NCBI GenBank assembly: GCA_021730945.1
Contig: JAKFYH010000022.1
Location: 62,001-126,000 of the forward strand
Reading direction: 5' to 3'
DNA from: Acidobacteriota bacterium
GTDB taxonomy: Bacteria; Acidobacteriota; Vicinamibacteria; Vicinamibacterales; UBA2999
DNA length: 64,000 bases
Part shown: piece by piece, positions 43,151-55,800 of the stretch
Layout: each line of letters opens with the position of its first letter
Numbering within the stretch: position 1 is the stretch's first letter
Position numbers and translations under genes: made by a program
Notes under the pieces: generated by a model
Told to the model about the DNA's origin: nothing
Database searches by the model: none
Seen by the model: only the letters and a program-made list of their open reading frames with translations

Positions 43151-44548
43151 GTGGGTGACCACGATGTTTCGCCACTTGCCCTGGCGGAAACGCAGTACGG
43201 TCAGCACGCAGCGGGTGAAATGGCCGAGCACGATGGCAAGCCAGATGTCGCCAGAGACCAGCGGCCGCGTGGCCTGGATGATGGTGCACATGCCGATCGG
43301 CACGGCCACCTGCGAAGCGAGGGTGATGAACAGCGGACTGCGCGTGTCGCCGGTGCCCTGCAGACCGCCGGTGTAGGTGAGCGCCATGGTGATGAAGAAG
43401 CCGGAGACCGCGAGATACTGCAGCAGCTCCTGGCCAATCGTCGCGACCGCGGCTTCAGTGGCGCCGAACGCTCCAAGGAGGACCTGCGGAATCGCAATGA
43501 ACGCGAGGCCGACCACGGCCGCCACGGTCAGGCCGATCCGGGAGGCAGTATGCACGCCCTGCATGGCCCGCTCGGGGTGGCCGGCGCCGAGATTCTGGCC
43601 GGCAATCGTCGCCGCGGCGCCCATCAGGCCCACCGAGGTCCACGTGATCAATGAGAACAACTCGGTGTAGCCGATGGTGAAGGCCGCCTGCGCCGCCGCG
43701 CTCTGTGGCAACGACCCGATGTAGCGCAGCATGATGACGCCGGCGACGTTCATCGCGATGCCCTGGACGCCGGTGGGCAAGCCGAAGCGGAACAGCGAGC
43801 GAATGATGGTCCAGTCGGGGCGCCAATCCATCTGGCGCGAGACCCGGAACACGAGCCGGCCCTTGAACAACTGCACCAGCGCATAGGCGCTCACCGAGCT
43901 GGCGGCGATCGCGGTGCCGAGCGCCGAGCCGGCAGTGCCCATCGCGGGAATCGGGCCAAGGCCTGGAATCAGGATCAGGTTGAGGATGACGTTCAACACC
44001 GTCATGGTCACGCCGAGCCGAAGCGGCGTCCGGGCGTCACCAGCCGCGCGCAGCGCCGAGGTCAGCATGAAGAACGACAGCATGCCGAAGCTCAACGAGA
44101 AATTGATCCGGAGGAACGGCAGTGCCAGCGCCTTGACGTCGCCCGACGCGTTGACCATCTCCAGTAAGTAGGGCGCGGCGAAGTAGCCGATCGGCCCCAT
44201 GACCGCGTACATGGCAATCGCGGTCAGCAGCGCCTGTTGAACGGTCTTGTTGACCTTATCGATGTCGCCGGCGCCGACAAAGCGCGCCACCAGCACGGCC
44301 TGGCCGGTGAAGAGCGACGCGATGAAGACGATGACGACGAGGAAGATTTGCCAGCTGACCCCGATCGCGGCGTTGCCGGTGTAGCCGATCAGGTGACCGA
44401 CCAGGATGTGATCGACCACGCCCTGCAGGCCGGCGATCACGTTCTGAAGCATGGTGGGCCACGCCAGCTTCCAGACGGCGGGACCGATGGGGCCTTCGAC
44501 GAGTGAACGATCGAACGGCGACTTCTTCTTCTGGGACAAATCAGACAA
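43148..44548 (-). CDS. MATE family efflux transporter
   Basis: 466 aa with twelve predicted transmembrane helices in two MatE halves: PTMLQNVIAGLQGVVDHILVG (TM1), FMLTSALRAAGDARTPL at the end of half one, GVQGIAMNVAGVIMLRYIG (TM7) and QGTGDTRSPLFITL in half two. It exports drugs or metabolites using Na+ or H+. The start is a TTG (44548): TAGAAT ends 9 nt upstream, and the next ATG would remove the first helix. It shares a short intergenic region with parE, which ends 18 bp upstream on the same strand. Confidence 0.9.
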   Translation of the reverse strand: MSDLSQKKKSPFDRSLVEGPIGPAVWKLAWPTMLQNVIAGLQGVVDHILVGHLIGYTGNAAIGVSWQIFLVVIVFIASLFTGQAVLVARFVGAGDIDKVNKTVQQALLTAIAMYAVMGPIGYFAAPYLLEMVNASGDVKALALPFLRINFSLSFGMLSFFMLTSALRAAGDARTPLRLGVTMTVLNVILNLILIPGLGPIPAMGTAGSALGTAIAASSVSAYALVQLFKGRLVFRVSRQMDWRPDWTIIRSLFRFGLPTGVQGIAMNVAGVIMLRYIGSLPQSAAAQAAFTIGYTELFSLITWTSVGLMGAAATIAGQNLGAGHPERAMQGVHTASRIGLTVAAVVGLAFIAIPQVLLGAFGATEAAVATIGQELLQYLAVSGFFITMALTYTGGLQGTGDTRSPLFITLASQVAVPIGMCTIIQATRPLVSGDIWLAIVLGHFTRCVLTVLRFRQGKWRNIVVTH

Positions 44549-44557
44549 ACGGTCTAA

Positions 44558-44563
44558 ATTCTA
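44558..44563 (-). promoter_or_regulatory. -10-like box of the MATE gene
   Basis: Minus-strand TAGAAT is separated by 9 nt from the TTG start; there is no ribosome-binding site. Confidence 0.45.
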
Positions 44564-44566
44564 CCC

Positions 44567-46471
<1,905 letters not shown>

Positions 46472-46481
46472 GCGGAAGTTG

Positions 46482-46487
46482 ATTATA
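46482..46487 (-). promoter_or_regulatory. -10 box of the topoisomerase B gene
   Basis: Minus-strand TATAAT overlaps the TAA stop of the upstream DUF1835 gene and ends 10 nt before GTG 46471, predicting a near-leaderless mRNA. Confidence 0.55.
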
Positions 46488-47460
46488 GGGGAGGTTCGGG
46501 GAGGTTCAGGAGCGTTCCCGTGTGGTTGTCCCAGCGCCACATCGAATTGATGGTGACGTGAACGCCGCCCAGCCAGCGATCGATGCCATTGAGTGAGACG
46601 TGATCGGCCTTGCCGTCCAGGACGCGGCGGCCATCAGCGGTGAGAATCAGCACCGGCGCCGACGGTTCGTCGTACCACCAGGCCGGATCGCCCCACGTCG
46701 CCGGACGCTCGCCCCGAACATCGAGCAGCGGCCTGGGCGCCTCAATCAGCGGCCGCACGTGCCACCACCAGGCAGAGTCGCCCATGAAGATGGCGTCTTC
46801 GGCGCCGTGATTGGCCGCCACGAAAATGTCGCGCGCGCACGCCGCACCGGCGGCGGCCGCGGCCAGCGTCTGGGCCTGGGACCGCGACAAGCCGGTGCCA
46901 ACCCAGGGGTACTGCTGCAAGTGCCGGCGAAGCGCCGGCAACAAGTGCGGGGAGAGTCCGGTCGGCGCCTCGGCAACGAACTGGAGCAAGTCGGCGGGAT
47001 CGGCGGATTGAAATGCCGCCCACGCGCGTCGCGCCAGTTGGCGATCGTCGTCCGAGATGGGGCGCCTGGCGTGATACCACTCCCGCAACGTGGTTCCTGA
47101 CTGGGCGCCCAGGTAATCGCCGGCCAGCACGGCGGTCACGCGGGGATGCTCGAGCCGGTCGAGCACCTGGAGCAACTGCAGCTGATCGTAGAGGTCGTGC
47201 TCGAACCAGAGCACTACTTCATCATCGGCCGCGGCGGCGGACAGGGTCTGGTCGCGCGCTGCCAGCCCGCGTTCGATGTCGGCGGCGGCGGCGGGACTGT
47301 CGCCGAGAAAGGCCGCCCGTTCCCGCCGCAGGGCCGCCGGGTCGAGGCCGGCCCGCACCGGCCCTTCGTGCAACACGTCGTCCCACGGCAGCGCGCGGCC
47401 GGGAAGGCCGAGCTCATGCAGTCGAGTGACGACGACCGATCCGTTGGTGACGTGCAGCAT
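46483..47460 (-). CDS. DUF1835 domain protein
   Basis: 325 aa. The N-terminus [21 protein letters not shown] then [11 protein letters not shown], together with [20 protein letters not shown], is the DUF1835 signature. The C-terminal half has repeated Trp/His motifs ([27 protein letters not shown]) and ends with WLGGVHVT. No signal peptide or membrane segment. The function is not established. It follows the NYN/LOTUS gene by 9 bp and is probably co-transcribed with it. Confidence 0.82.
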   Translation of the reverse strand: MLHVTNGSVVVTRLHELGLPGRALPWDDVLHEGPVRAGLDPAALRRERAAFLGDSPAAAADIERGLAARDQTLSAAAADDEVVLWFEHDLYDQLQLLQVLDRLEHPRVTAVLAGDYLGAQSGTTLREWYHARRPISDDDRQLARRAWAAFQSADPADLLQFVAEAPTGLSPHLLPALRRHLQQYPWVGTGLSRSQAQTLAAAAAGAACARDIFVAANHGAEDAIFMGDSAWWWHVRPLIEAPRPLLDVRGERPATWGDPAWWYDEPSAPVLILTADGRRVLDGKADHVSLNGIDRWLGGVHVTINSMWRWDNHTGTLLNLPEPPL

Positions 47461-47469
47461 GCGCGAGCG

Positions 47470-48969
47470 CTAGTCGGTCTTCTTCTTGCGAGGAGCCGCC
47501 TTCTTCTTCTCCGTCTTCTCAGCTTTCTCGGCCTTCGCCGGCTTGGGCGTGGCGGTCTTCCTGGCCCGGGTGGCCCGCTTCGCCTTCGGCGCCGTGGCCT
47601 CGACGACGACCTCGACTGGCACGGGTGTGGGTTCGGCGATCGTGGCGGGCAACGGCTCGACCAGCATCACCGGGTCAATCGCTTCGATCGAGTCGACTGC
47701 TTCGGCGGGCAGCTGGGCGTTGTTCACCACCAGGCCCCATCCGTGGGGCACGGTGGCGCGGGCAGTGGCGCCATTGGCGAATACGCGCAGGCCGCCCTGG
47801 CGGTCGCGCTCGAGCCGCAAGATCCCGTCCTTCTGGCAGGCGCGCATCAGGTCGGCAATCGAGCCGTAGCGGCGCTCGTCGAAATCGGGCTGTGCCGTCT
47901 TGAGGAACTGCTTGAACTGACGCGGATACATCGGCCACCGCGGCTGCGTGGCGGCTTCGGCCAACAGGCGGCGAACGAGGGCGACGCCGTCACCCAGCGA
48001 GGCCGGCTCGGTCGGCGCAGGGCGGGTTTCTTCCTCGCCCATGTCGACCGCGCCCGGGCCGGCGTCCGGCTGCTCGAGCAGCTCACGGGCCGCGCGGCGG
48101 CCGGCTTCGCGCGAGGCCGACACCGCCTCGAGCGAAGCGTCGGTGACCAGGGTCGGCGCCGTGATCGCGACTGGCGTCTCCGCCGGGGCCTGGCCCTCGT
48201 TCCACTCCACCAGGGTGCTGCGGCCCTGGTGCTTCAGCGTCACCATGCCCTGCTGGGCCAGCCGGTCGGCAAAATCGCGGAAACTGCCGGCGCCGTAGTC
48301 TCGTTCGGAAAACGATGAGTCGAGCTGCAGGAGCGTGCTCTTCAGCAGGCCCAGCTGCGGCGACACTTCGCGATCGGCAAGCACCTTCAAGGCGCGCCTG
48401 ACGAGCGCCACGGCCTGCTCGATCGGCTGGGTAGCGCTGCTCTGGCTGCGGGGACGCTCGCTGCTGCCACGTTCGGGACGCGGCTGGCTGGGGCGGCGAT
48501 CGGGCACCACGTTCTCGTAGGCAATGAACTCGGTGCAGTTCTTCTGCATCACCTGGCTCGTGAACGCGCGGCCGCCGACGACAAACACCTTGCGGTCGTA
48601 CTGCTTGAGCTTCTCGACGAGGGTGATGAAGTCGCTGTCGCCGCCGACAATCACGAAGGCGTTGATGTGCGCGTAAGTGAACGCCATCTCGAGGGCGTCG
48701 AGGGCGAGGTTGATGTCGGCGCCGTTCTTGTCGCCGCCGGGCGTCGGCACCCGCTGCACGAGACGGACCGCGTGTTGCGCCATGGCGCGGCCATAGTCGC
48801 CTGAGCGCTTCCAGTCGCCGTAGGCGACCTTGGTGATGATCTCACCACGTTCCTTGATGGCCTCGAGCACGGCGCCGATATCGAACGGCAGGCCGAGCGT
48901 GGTCTTCACGCCGATTTCGACGTTATCGAAATCGATGAAAACCGCAATCTTGAGTCTTTGATCTGACAT
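47470..48969 (-). CDS. NYN-domain ribonuclease-like protein with two LOTUS/OST-HTH domains
   Basis: 499 aa from ATG 48969, which has AAGGA upstream; the frame continues another 52 codons upstream but those are encoded by a heptamer repeat and look non-coding. The NYN/PIN domain (about 8-160) has acidic residues FIDFDNVEIG, DKNGADINLALDAL and VIVGGDSDF. LOTUS domain 1 spans about 185-260 (ALVRRALKVLADREVSPQLG; FRDFADRLAQQGMV), LOTUS 2 about 320-395 (VALVRRLLAEAATQPRW; LMRACQKDGIL). The C-terminal tail is Lys/Ala-rich (KAEKAEKTEKKKAAPRKKK), suited to nucleic-acid binding. Such proteins probably cut or bind structured RNA. Confidence 0.88.
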   Translation of the reverse strand: MSDQRLKIAVFIDFDNVEIGVKTTLGLPFDIGAVLEAIKERGEIITKVAYGDWKRSGDYGRAMAQHAVRLVQRVPTPGGDKNGADINLALDALEMAFTYAHINAFVIVGGDSDFITLVEKLKQYDRKVFVVGGRAFTSQVMQKNCTEFIAYENVVPDRRPSQPRPERGSSERPRSQSSATQPIEQAVALVRRALKVLADREVSPQLGLLKSTLLQLDSSFSERDYGAGSFRDFADRLAQQGMVTLKHQGRSTLVEWNEGQAPAETPVAITAPTLVTDASLEAVSASREAGRRAARELLEQPDAGPGAVDMGEEETRPAPTEPASLGDGVALVRRLLAEAATQPRWPMYPRQFKQFLKTAQPDFDERRYGSIADLMRACQKDGILRLERDRQGGLRVFANGATARATVPHGWGLVVNNAQLPAEAVDSIEAIDPVMLVEPLPATIAEPTPVPVEVVVEATAPKAKRATRARKTATPKPAKAEKAEKTEKKKAAPRKKKTD

Positions 48970-48990
48970 GTAATCCTTGAGTGTTTCTGT

Positions 48991-49025
48991 CGGGAGTCGG
49001 GAGTCGATAATCGGTATCGGGAGCA
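48991..49025. repeat. Degenerate heptanucleotide repeat upstream of the NYN gene
   Basis: CGGGAGT x2, then CGATAAT, CGGTATC, GGGAGCA in register. It lies just upstream of the ribosome-binding site of the NYN gene and causes a false in-frame N-terminal extension. Confidence 0.5.
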
Positions 49026-49238
49026 GGGAAAATACGGGAGCCACAGGCTCGGGAACCTGTCTCCCGGTGGCCGGCTCACGTTTCCCGGCAGGTTCGATTG
49101 GCGTGTAGGCTTGGGGCGTGGCCACAGTGGCTGGATTTCAAGCCACCAAGTCTGCAGGCCTCCGAGGATTACCGGGAGGTGTGATTACAGTATACCTTTC
49201 GGCACGCTGGTTGCAGACTGGAAAGACGGAGCGGGCAA

Positions 49239-49865
49239 ATGACAACAAAGTGCACACGAAACAGGTCGATCCGGGCCGCAACGATGGCCCTGGTCGTGTG
49301 GAGTTTCCACGGCGCGCCGGCAAGTGTGTCGGCCGCGGAACAGAAACCAGAGGTCCAGCGGCTGTTCCAGTCAGGCGCCTACGAGCAAACCGTCGAGGCA
49401 GCAGGCGAGGGCGACCCGGCATCGAGCTACCTGGCGGCGCAGGCGTTGCTCAAGCTCGAGCGCACGGAACAGGCGGTCGCGGTATTCACGCGCCTGCGCG
49501 GCAGCGATCAACCGGCGTGGCGGCTGACTGCCGAGTCGGGCCAGGCGTTGGCCGCCAACGATACCGGTCGCGCCGTCGAGCTGGCGCGCCGCGCCACCGA
49601 GGCCGGCGCCGACAACCCTTTCGCGTTCTACCAACTGGGCCTGGCCGCGAGCAAGGCCACCGACTGGGGCACCGCGGGCGCGGCCCTCACCAAGGCGATC
49701 GAGCTCAAACCCGACCTGGCCTACGCGCATTACTACGGAGCCCTGGTGCAGCAGCGCCTGCGCCAACTGCCGCAGGCGGCGCAGCACTTCGAAGCCTTCC
49801 TGCGGCTCGCCCCCGATGCACCGGAACGACAGGCGGTGCAGGCGATCATGCGCAGCTTGAAATAG
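49239..49865 (+). CDS. Exported tetratricopeptide-repeat protein
   Basis: 208 aa. A signal peptide (AATMALVVWSFHGAPASVSAA) is preceded by a basic n-region. About four TPR-type helical pairs follow: YLAAQALLKLERTEQAVAVF, ARRATEAGADNPFAFYQLGL, AALTKAIELKPDLAYAHYYG, QAAQHFEAFLRLAPDAPERQ. TPRs bind protein partners; no enzymatic domain is present. It is convergent with the TamB-TamA gene 3 bp away, so it may serve outer-membrane assembly (weak inference). GGAG lies about 9 nt upstream of the start, and AGTATACC further upstream may be a -10 box. Confidence 0.85.
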   Translation: MTTKCTRNRSIRAATMALVVWSFHGAPASVSAAEQKPEVQRLFQSGAYEQTVEAAGEGDPASSYLAAQALLKLERTEQAVAVFTRLRGSDQPAWRLTAESGQALAANDTGRAVELARRATEAGADNPFAFYQLGLAASKATDWGTAGAALTKAIELKPDLAYAHYYGALVQQRLRQLPQAAQHFEAFLRLAPDAPERQAVQAIMRSLK

Positions 49866-49868
49866 CGG

Positions 49869-52800
49869 CTAGAAGATGTGACCAATCCCGAAGTACCAAC
49901 GGCCTCCACGGAGGCTGTTGGGCTCGCGGGACGACAGCGTCGACACCCGCGATCCGGGAATGCCGAAGTCGACGCGCAGCAGGCCAACCGGCGTGTCGAA
50001 CCGCAGGCCCAACCCATATCCCACCTTCAGTGCGCGCCAGTTGAAGGCTTCGCCCTGATCGAGAATGTTGCCGGCATCGACAAACCCGACGCCCTGGAGC
50101 CAGCGATAGATCGGAAAGCGCGCCTCCTGGTTGAGCACCACCAGGGTCTCGCCGCCCGACGGCAAGCCCAGGAAGTCGCGCGGTCCCAGGCTTTCTTCAC
50201 CGTAACCCCGCACGGTGGTGGCCCCACCGGCCCTGAACCGATCCTCGGTGAAGAGATCGTCGCGGCCGAACTTCTTGCCCACTTGCGCGCGCGAGGCGAA
50301 CACCACGCCGCCCGCCGGGACGAACGCATACTGCTGCGCCAGCAGCTTGCGATTGCTCACGTCGGAGCCCAGCCAGGTCGCGGCCTCGTCGAACGACACC
50401 GACGAAAACGTGCCGGTGCGCGGCGCCAGCGGGTCGTTGCGGCGGTCGAACACCAGGGCGGTGTTCAGCCGGGCCACGTTCGACACGAAGTCGATCGGCA
50501 GCGGATCGTTGCCGGGGTCTGGATCGAACGTGTGCGCCCGCTCGAACCGATAGCCGTAGACCACCTGAAAACCACGCGGGCGCCAGCGCTGGTCGAGGCT
50601 GAAGCCCTGCACCGCGTTGATCGCCAGCACATCTTCTCCGCTGTCATCGCGAATACGGTCGCGGGAATAGAAGCCGTAGAGCGTAGAGCGCGCCGCCCAT
50701 CCGAACAGCCGCGAGGTGGCCAGCAACAGCGTCGCGTCCTGGCGATCGTACTGATACATCCCGAAACCGCCCATGGTGAGCGCCCGGCCAAACAGGTTCG
50801 GGTTCTTGATCTCGGCCACGACGCCGGCGTTTCGCGTACTGGTGAACTCGTCGATCTGGGCCTCGCGCGCGCCTTCCAGTTGGACACCGTAGCGGAAAGC
50901 CCACGCCGGAAACTCCTCGACCACGACATTGGCCTTGACCGGCTGCACTCCGTCAACCACCTCGCCCACCGGCACCGGCTGGATGTCGACGAGCCGGAAG
51001 ACGTTGGTGTCGTAGAGCCGCTTGCGGGCGCGGGCCCACTCGTCAAGGTCGACCGGCTTGCCCAACTCGAAGCGCAGAGCCTCGGTCAGTACGCTGCCGC
51101 GCGTGACATCGAGGCCGCTGGTGGCCACGTCCCGGAGCACTTGTTGCGGACCCTCGGCAATCGTGAACACCAGCGTCACGGAGTCGTCCTCCGCCACTTC
51201 GGTCGCCACCTCGATATCAACCGCGTTGAAGCCGTCCTGCCGGTACTGGCGTTCAATGCGCGCCAGTGCCGAGTTGACGTTAACGGCCACGTACGGCGTT
51301 GGCGGTGGCAGGGCGGCGGCCTTCTGCACCACCGGCAGGCGGGCGGCGGGGACGCCGGCAAACTTGAGGGTGGTCACCTGCGCGCGCGGACCCTCGACGA
51401 TGGTGAACGGCAAGACGCCGGTGTCGCCATCAATGGTCAGGCCGCCGCCCTCGACGATGGCCTTGAGGAACCCGGCCTCGTTGTAGGCAGTCAGCAGCAC
51501 CTGCTCGGCGGCGGTGCGATCGAGCCAGGCCTCGACGTCTAACCCGTCGGCCCGAATCTCGCTCATTAACTGGTCACTCGTCAGGAACCGGTTGCCCGAG
51601 AAGCGAACCTCGCGGCCGCTGACCCTGACGCCGGCCGTCACGTCGATTCGCAGGCGCTTGGTCTCGGGGTCCGGCCGGTCGACCGTTCCCACCACCACAC
51701 TGCCCAGCTCCTGGTTGGCGACGAGGTGCGTGCGCACGCGGTGCGTCAGATCTTCGATCAGGAACTGATCGAATGCATTGCGGTGCCAGGCCTCTTCGAG
51801 GTCGCGTTTCACGGCAGCGGGCACGGTGACCCCGGTGATCTCGAGCACCGTGAGCGGTCCGCGATCGACACGAAACTCGATCGCGACCGTATTGGCGACC
51901 TCGTTCGCCGTCCGGCGCGTCCGCACCCGGGCCTCGTAGTAGCCCTGCGCCTTGAAGCGGGCCCGCAGCCGGTCGACGTCGCGCTGCAACACCAGGAAGT
52001 CGAACTCCTTACCCGGCGCGAGCGAAATCTGCCGGCGGACATCGGCCTCAAGCGCTGGGTCGAGGCCGGTGACGGTGATGGCCGCCACCCTGGGCTTCGA
52101 GCGGCGCTCGGCAGGCGGCCGGTCCGAGCCGCCAAAAGTAATCTGGTGCCGAATCCCGAGGCTGGCGGTGGCGTTGTCGCGCGACAGCGCCCGCACTTCG
52201 ATGTTGCGGCTGGGAAAGTAGCTGACGACAAAGGTGGTCTTGCCGCTTTCGCGCAGGTTCTGCGACACCACGATTTCCACCTGATCGCTCAAACGCTTGG
52301 CAAGGGTGAGCCTGGTGGTCGGGTCGGTGCGGTTATTGCCGACGACCGAGACATCGTCACGGAAGTCGCGGTCGGTGAAATCGTTTCGCTCCAGGCGGAA
52401 GGCGTCGAGGCCGATGGCCCGCGCGGTCACGCCGAGCAGGTCGGCCGACAGCAACGTCAGTGCGGTTTCAGTGTTGGCCTGGCCGAGCAAGGTCGCGGCC
52501 AGTTCACCCGGTGTCGACGAGCCGTTTGCCGAGGTGAGGTCGACGGTCGGCCGATCGAGCGGGCCGGTCAGCGTCATCGTCACGGTATCGCCGCCGGTCA
52601 GCGTCGCCTCGGCCACGATGTTGAACTCGGGATGGATGCGGCGCAGATCGGTGAAGGAGATGTCGCCGCGCGTGATGCGGAAGGTGCGTCCGGCCAGGAA
52701 GATCTCGCCGCCCTCGCGCAACGTGACGCGGCCGTCCATGCCAGGGGCAGCAGCGGTACCGACCATTCGCACGCTGACGCCGGCCTCGAGGCGGCCGTAG

Positions 52801-55800
52801 TTATTGTCGACAATCATGTCGTCGCTGGTCGTCACCGTGAGATTCAGGCGAATCTGGTCGAGCAAGCTCCGGTCGGCCCCGGCCGCGACCGGCAGTGTCG
52901 CGCGGCGGGCCAGCGCGGCCAGCGTGATCGTCTCGGTGTAGGCGCTTTGCACGATCCGCAAATCGCCGGTGAGTGACGGCGCTTTCGGGTCGGGTCGATA
53001 GGTGACAAGAGCGTCGACCTCGCTGCGCAGCCCGCGAATCATCTCGATCGCCACGCCCTGCGCCTGGATGCTGACCGCGCCGCCGACGAGGGTCAGGTCG
53101 GCGACCCGCAGAGTGCCATCAAGCGCCAGCGCGCCGCCGTTGGCGAGTCCCCGCACGCCGTCCAGCACCACGCGATCGCCGTCGAGCAGAATCGGTCCGG
53201 ACAAGTCGGAGAGCACCAGCCGTGGTTCCGCCAGTGCGATCTCGGCGTCGGCAAGCATCAACCGCCCGTCGAGCAACGGCCGCGACCAGGTGCCGTCGAT
53301 CCGGGTGTTCAGATCGGCGGTGCCGTCGAAGGCGACCGTGGAGACGAAGGCGGAGAGCACGCGCAAGTCCACCAGGCCCTGGATCGCCAGGTTCAGCGGC
53401 GGATCCTCGGCGGCCACGCCGATCGAGCCGTCGAGGGTGATCGGGTTGTTGGCGACCGACCACAACACGTCGGCCACCGCGACCGTGCCGCGCGCGAACT
53501 CGACACGTGATGGGCGCTGCTGCTCGACCGGAATGCCGGAGAACGTGAACCGCGCGGAATCCATCGTCAGTTCGCCGGTGATCGCCGCCAGATCCAAGGA
53601 CGGCACGTGGGCGCGTGCAGTGGCCGAGAAGCTGCCGACCACACCGCCGCTGGCGACGTCACCGGCGATGCGCGACACCGTCAGCGATTCGCCGGCCAGC
53701 GCGCCGTCGACATTCAGGTCGGTGACGGCTGGCGGGCCATCGCCCCAGGTGAAGGTTCCGTGCTGCAAGGTCAGCTTGGCCTGGCTGCCGGCACGGCTGC
53801 CATCCGATCGGAAGTCGACCGACAGCGCGCCGGTGCCGTCGACGGCCACCGGGACGGCAAACGCGCGGCCCATGCGGATGGCGTCGCGAAAGCTGCCGGT
53901 GAAACGGCCCTGGAAGGCACCGTCGCGGCGGGGGCTCCACTGGCCGGAGGCGGTGAGCAGCCCTTCGCCCATGCGAAGGCTCAATTGCTTCAGCGTCACA
54001 TCGTCGCCCTGCATCGCGATCGTGACCGGCGCATCGAGCGCGATTGGAACGCCGCCCATGGCAGCGTCGAGTTCGGTCAGGTTGACGACCCCGACGTGGC
54101 CGTCCGCATCGGCGAGCCGGCCTGATGCGGTGAGGTGGCCGCTGGCGAAGCCAATCACCTCGCCGTCGACCACGCCGGCCAGTGGCGACAGCCGCGCCAG
54201 TTCCAGGCGATCGAGGACCGCCGTGGCACGATATTCGTAGGGTGAAGCGGTCGCGATGGTGGCGTTCACCAACGCGCCGATCGACGGCAGGCGCGCCGCG
54301 ACGATCGCCTCGCTGCCTTTCAGCTCGGCGGTCAGGTCACCGGCGCCGATCAGGGTCCCAGCCTCGCCGCCACTCAGCGTGAAGTTGACGCGAGCGTTGC
54401 CGTGCGGCGCGGCAACCGTCCCGGCGCCGTCGAACTCCAGGGTGAAGTGGGCCTGGGTGTCGTTGGGCGACAGCACGGTTCCCTGCCAGGCGAGGCGATC
54501 GCCCTTCAGGCTGGCACGGTAGGCGCCGGTCTCCCATTCATAGCGCACGCGGCCGGCCAGCGCGCCCTCGCCCTGCCGAAGTTCGAGGGCGGTGACATCA
54601 ATGGCGTCGGGCGTCACCATGGCCTTCGCCGACGCGCGATCGATCGGCTGCCCGGCCAGAGTCAGGGCCGACCCGGTGATCGTGGTGTCGAGGGTGTAGA
54701 CGTCGAATGTGCCGCCGAGCACCGCGGTGGCCTGCATCGGCCCACGAATTCGCCACGCCTCCGGCACCTCCGCTTCCAGTTCCTCGAACTGGGGCGCGTC
54801 CACGTCGAACAGCCCGGTCCAGGTGCTGTTGACGAGATTGGCGCGCGCCTGTCCGGAGATGGCGGCGGTGCCGCGGCGAATGTCGACGCCGGTGATGTCG
54901 GCCTGGCGGCTGTCGGCCACCACGTGCGCCGACGCGCGCACGCGGCCGACGATCGGCAGGTCGACCGCATCTCCGGTCACCTGCGTATCGACTTCATAGA
55001 ACTGGTAGGAACCGCCGAGGGTCATGGGGAGATCGACCGCGCCATGGACGTCGACGGCGATCTCGGGCACGGGAAAGCCGAGGGTCGCCAGGCTGCCCGC
55101 CGCGGTCGCGACATCGCTCACACCTGCGTGCGCCGGCCCGGTCATGGTCGACAGCAGCGCCGTCTCGCGGTTGATCACGCCGGCCATGCGACCCGCGAAG
55201 ACAACACCGGGAAAGCGGTGATCGTGATCGAACTGGTAGTCGTCGCCGACGATGGTCGCGGTCACGGTGCCGGTCATCGGCACGTGGCCCGGCCGGGTGC
55301 GGCCGGTGGCGCGATTGGTGATCGTGAACCGCCGCGGTTCGCCGAACGAAAACTCGCCATGGCCGGCCAATGCCGCGGCAATGCCCTGTGGACTGAGGTC
55401 GGCCATCTCGATGGCCGTCTGCGCGTCGAGTCCCTGCCAGTCGGCATTGGCGGTGCTCGCGGCGTCGGCCCACGGCACGACGAAGCTGGCCACGATCTCG
55501 CCGCCCGATCGCGGCACGATCGATAGCCGCTCGCCGGAGAACCCCTCACCGGTCGCTCGCACGGGGCCGGCGAGGCGCAGCCCCTGCTCGCGGCCAACCG
55601 TCAGAGTCGTGCTGGCCACCTGCAGTGCGGCAACGAACGTCGCGGCCGGTCCCGTGATCGTGCCCTCAACGGCGACGCTGCCGCTCACGGCTACCGGTGG
55701 GGGCGGCACCCACTGCACGGCGCGCTCGATGTCGACGCCGCCCTTGAGCCGGAGATCAAGAATCGGCGCATCGAGCGCGCGCGCGATCGTGCCGCTGAGC

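Noticed and set aside
48970-49125. N-terminal extension of the NYN protein up to 49125
   Set aside because: It is encoded by a heptamer repeat and a Pro-rich stretch, whereas ATG 48969 has a ribosome-binding site and starts the domain.
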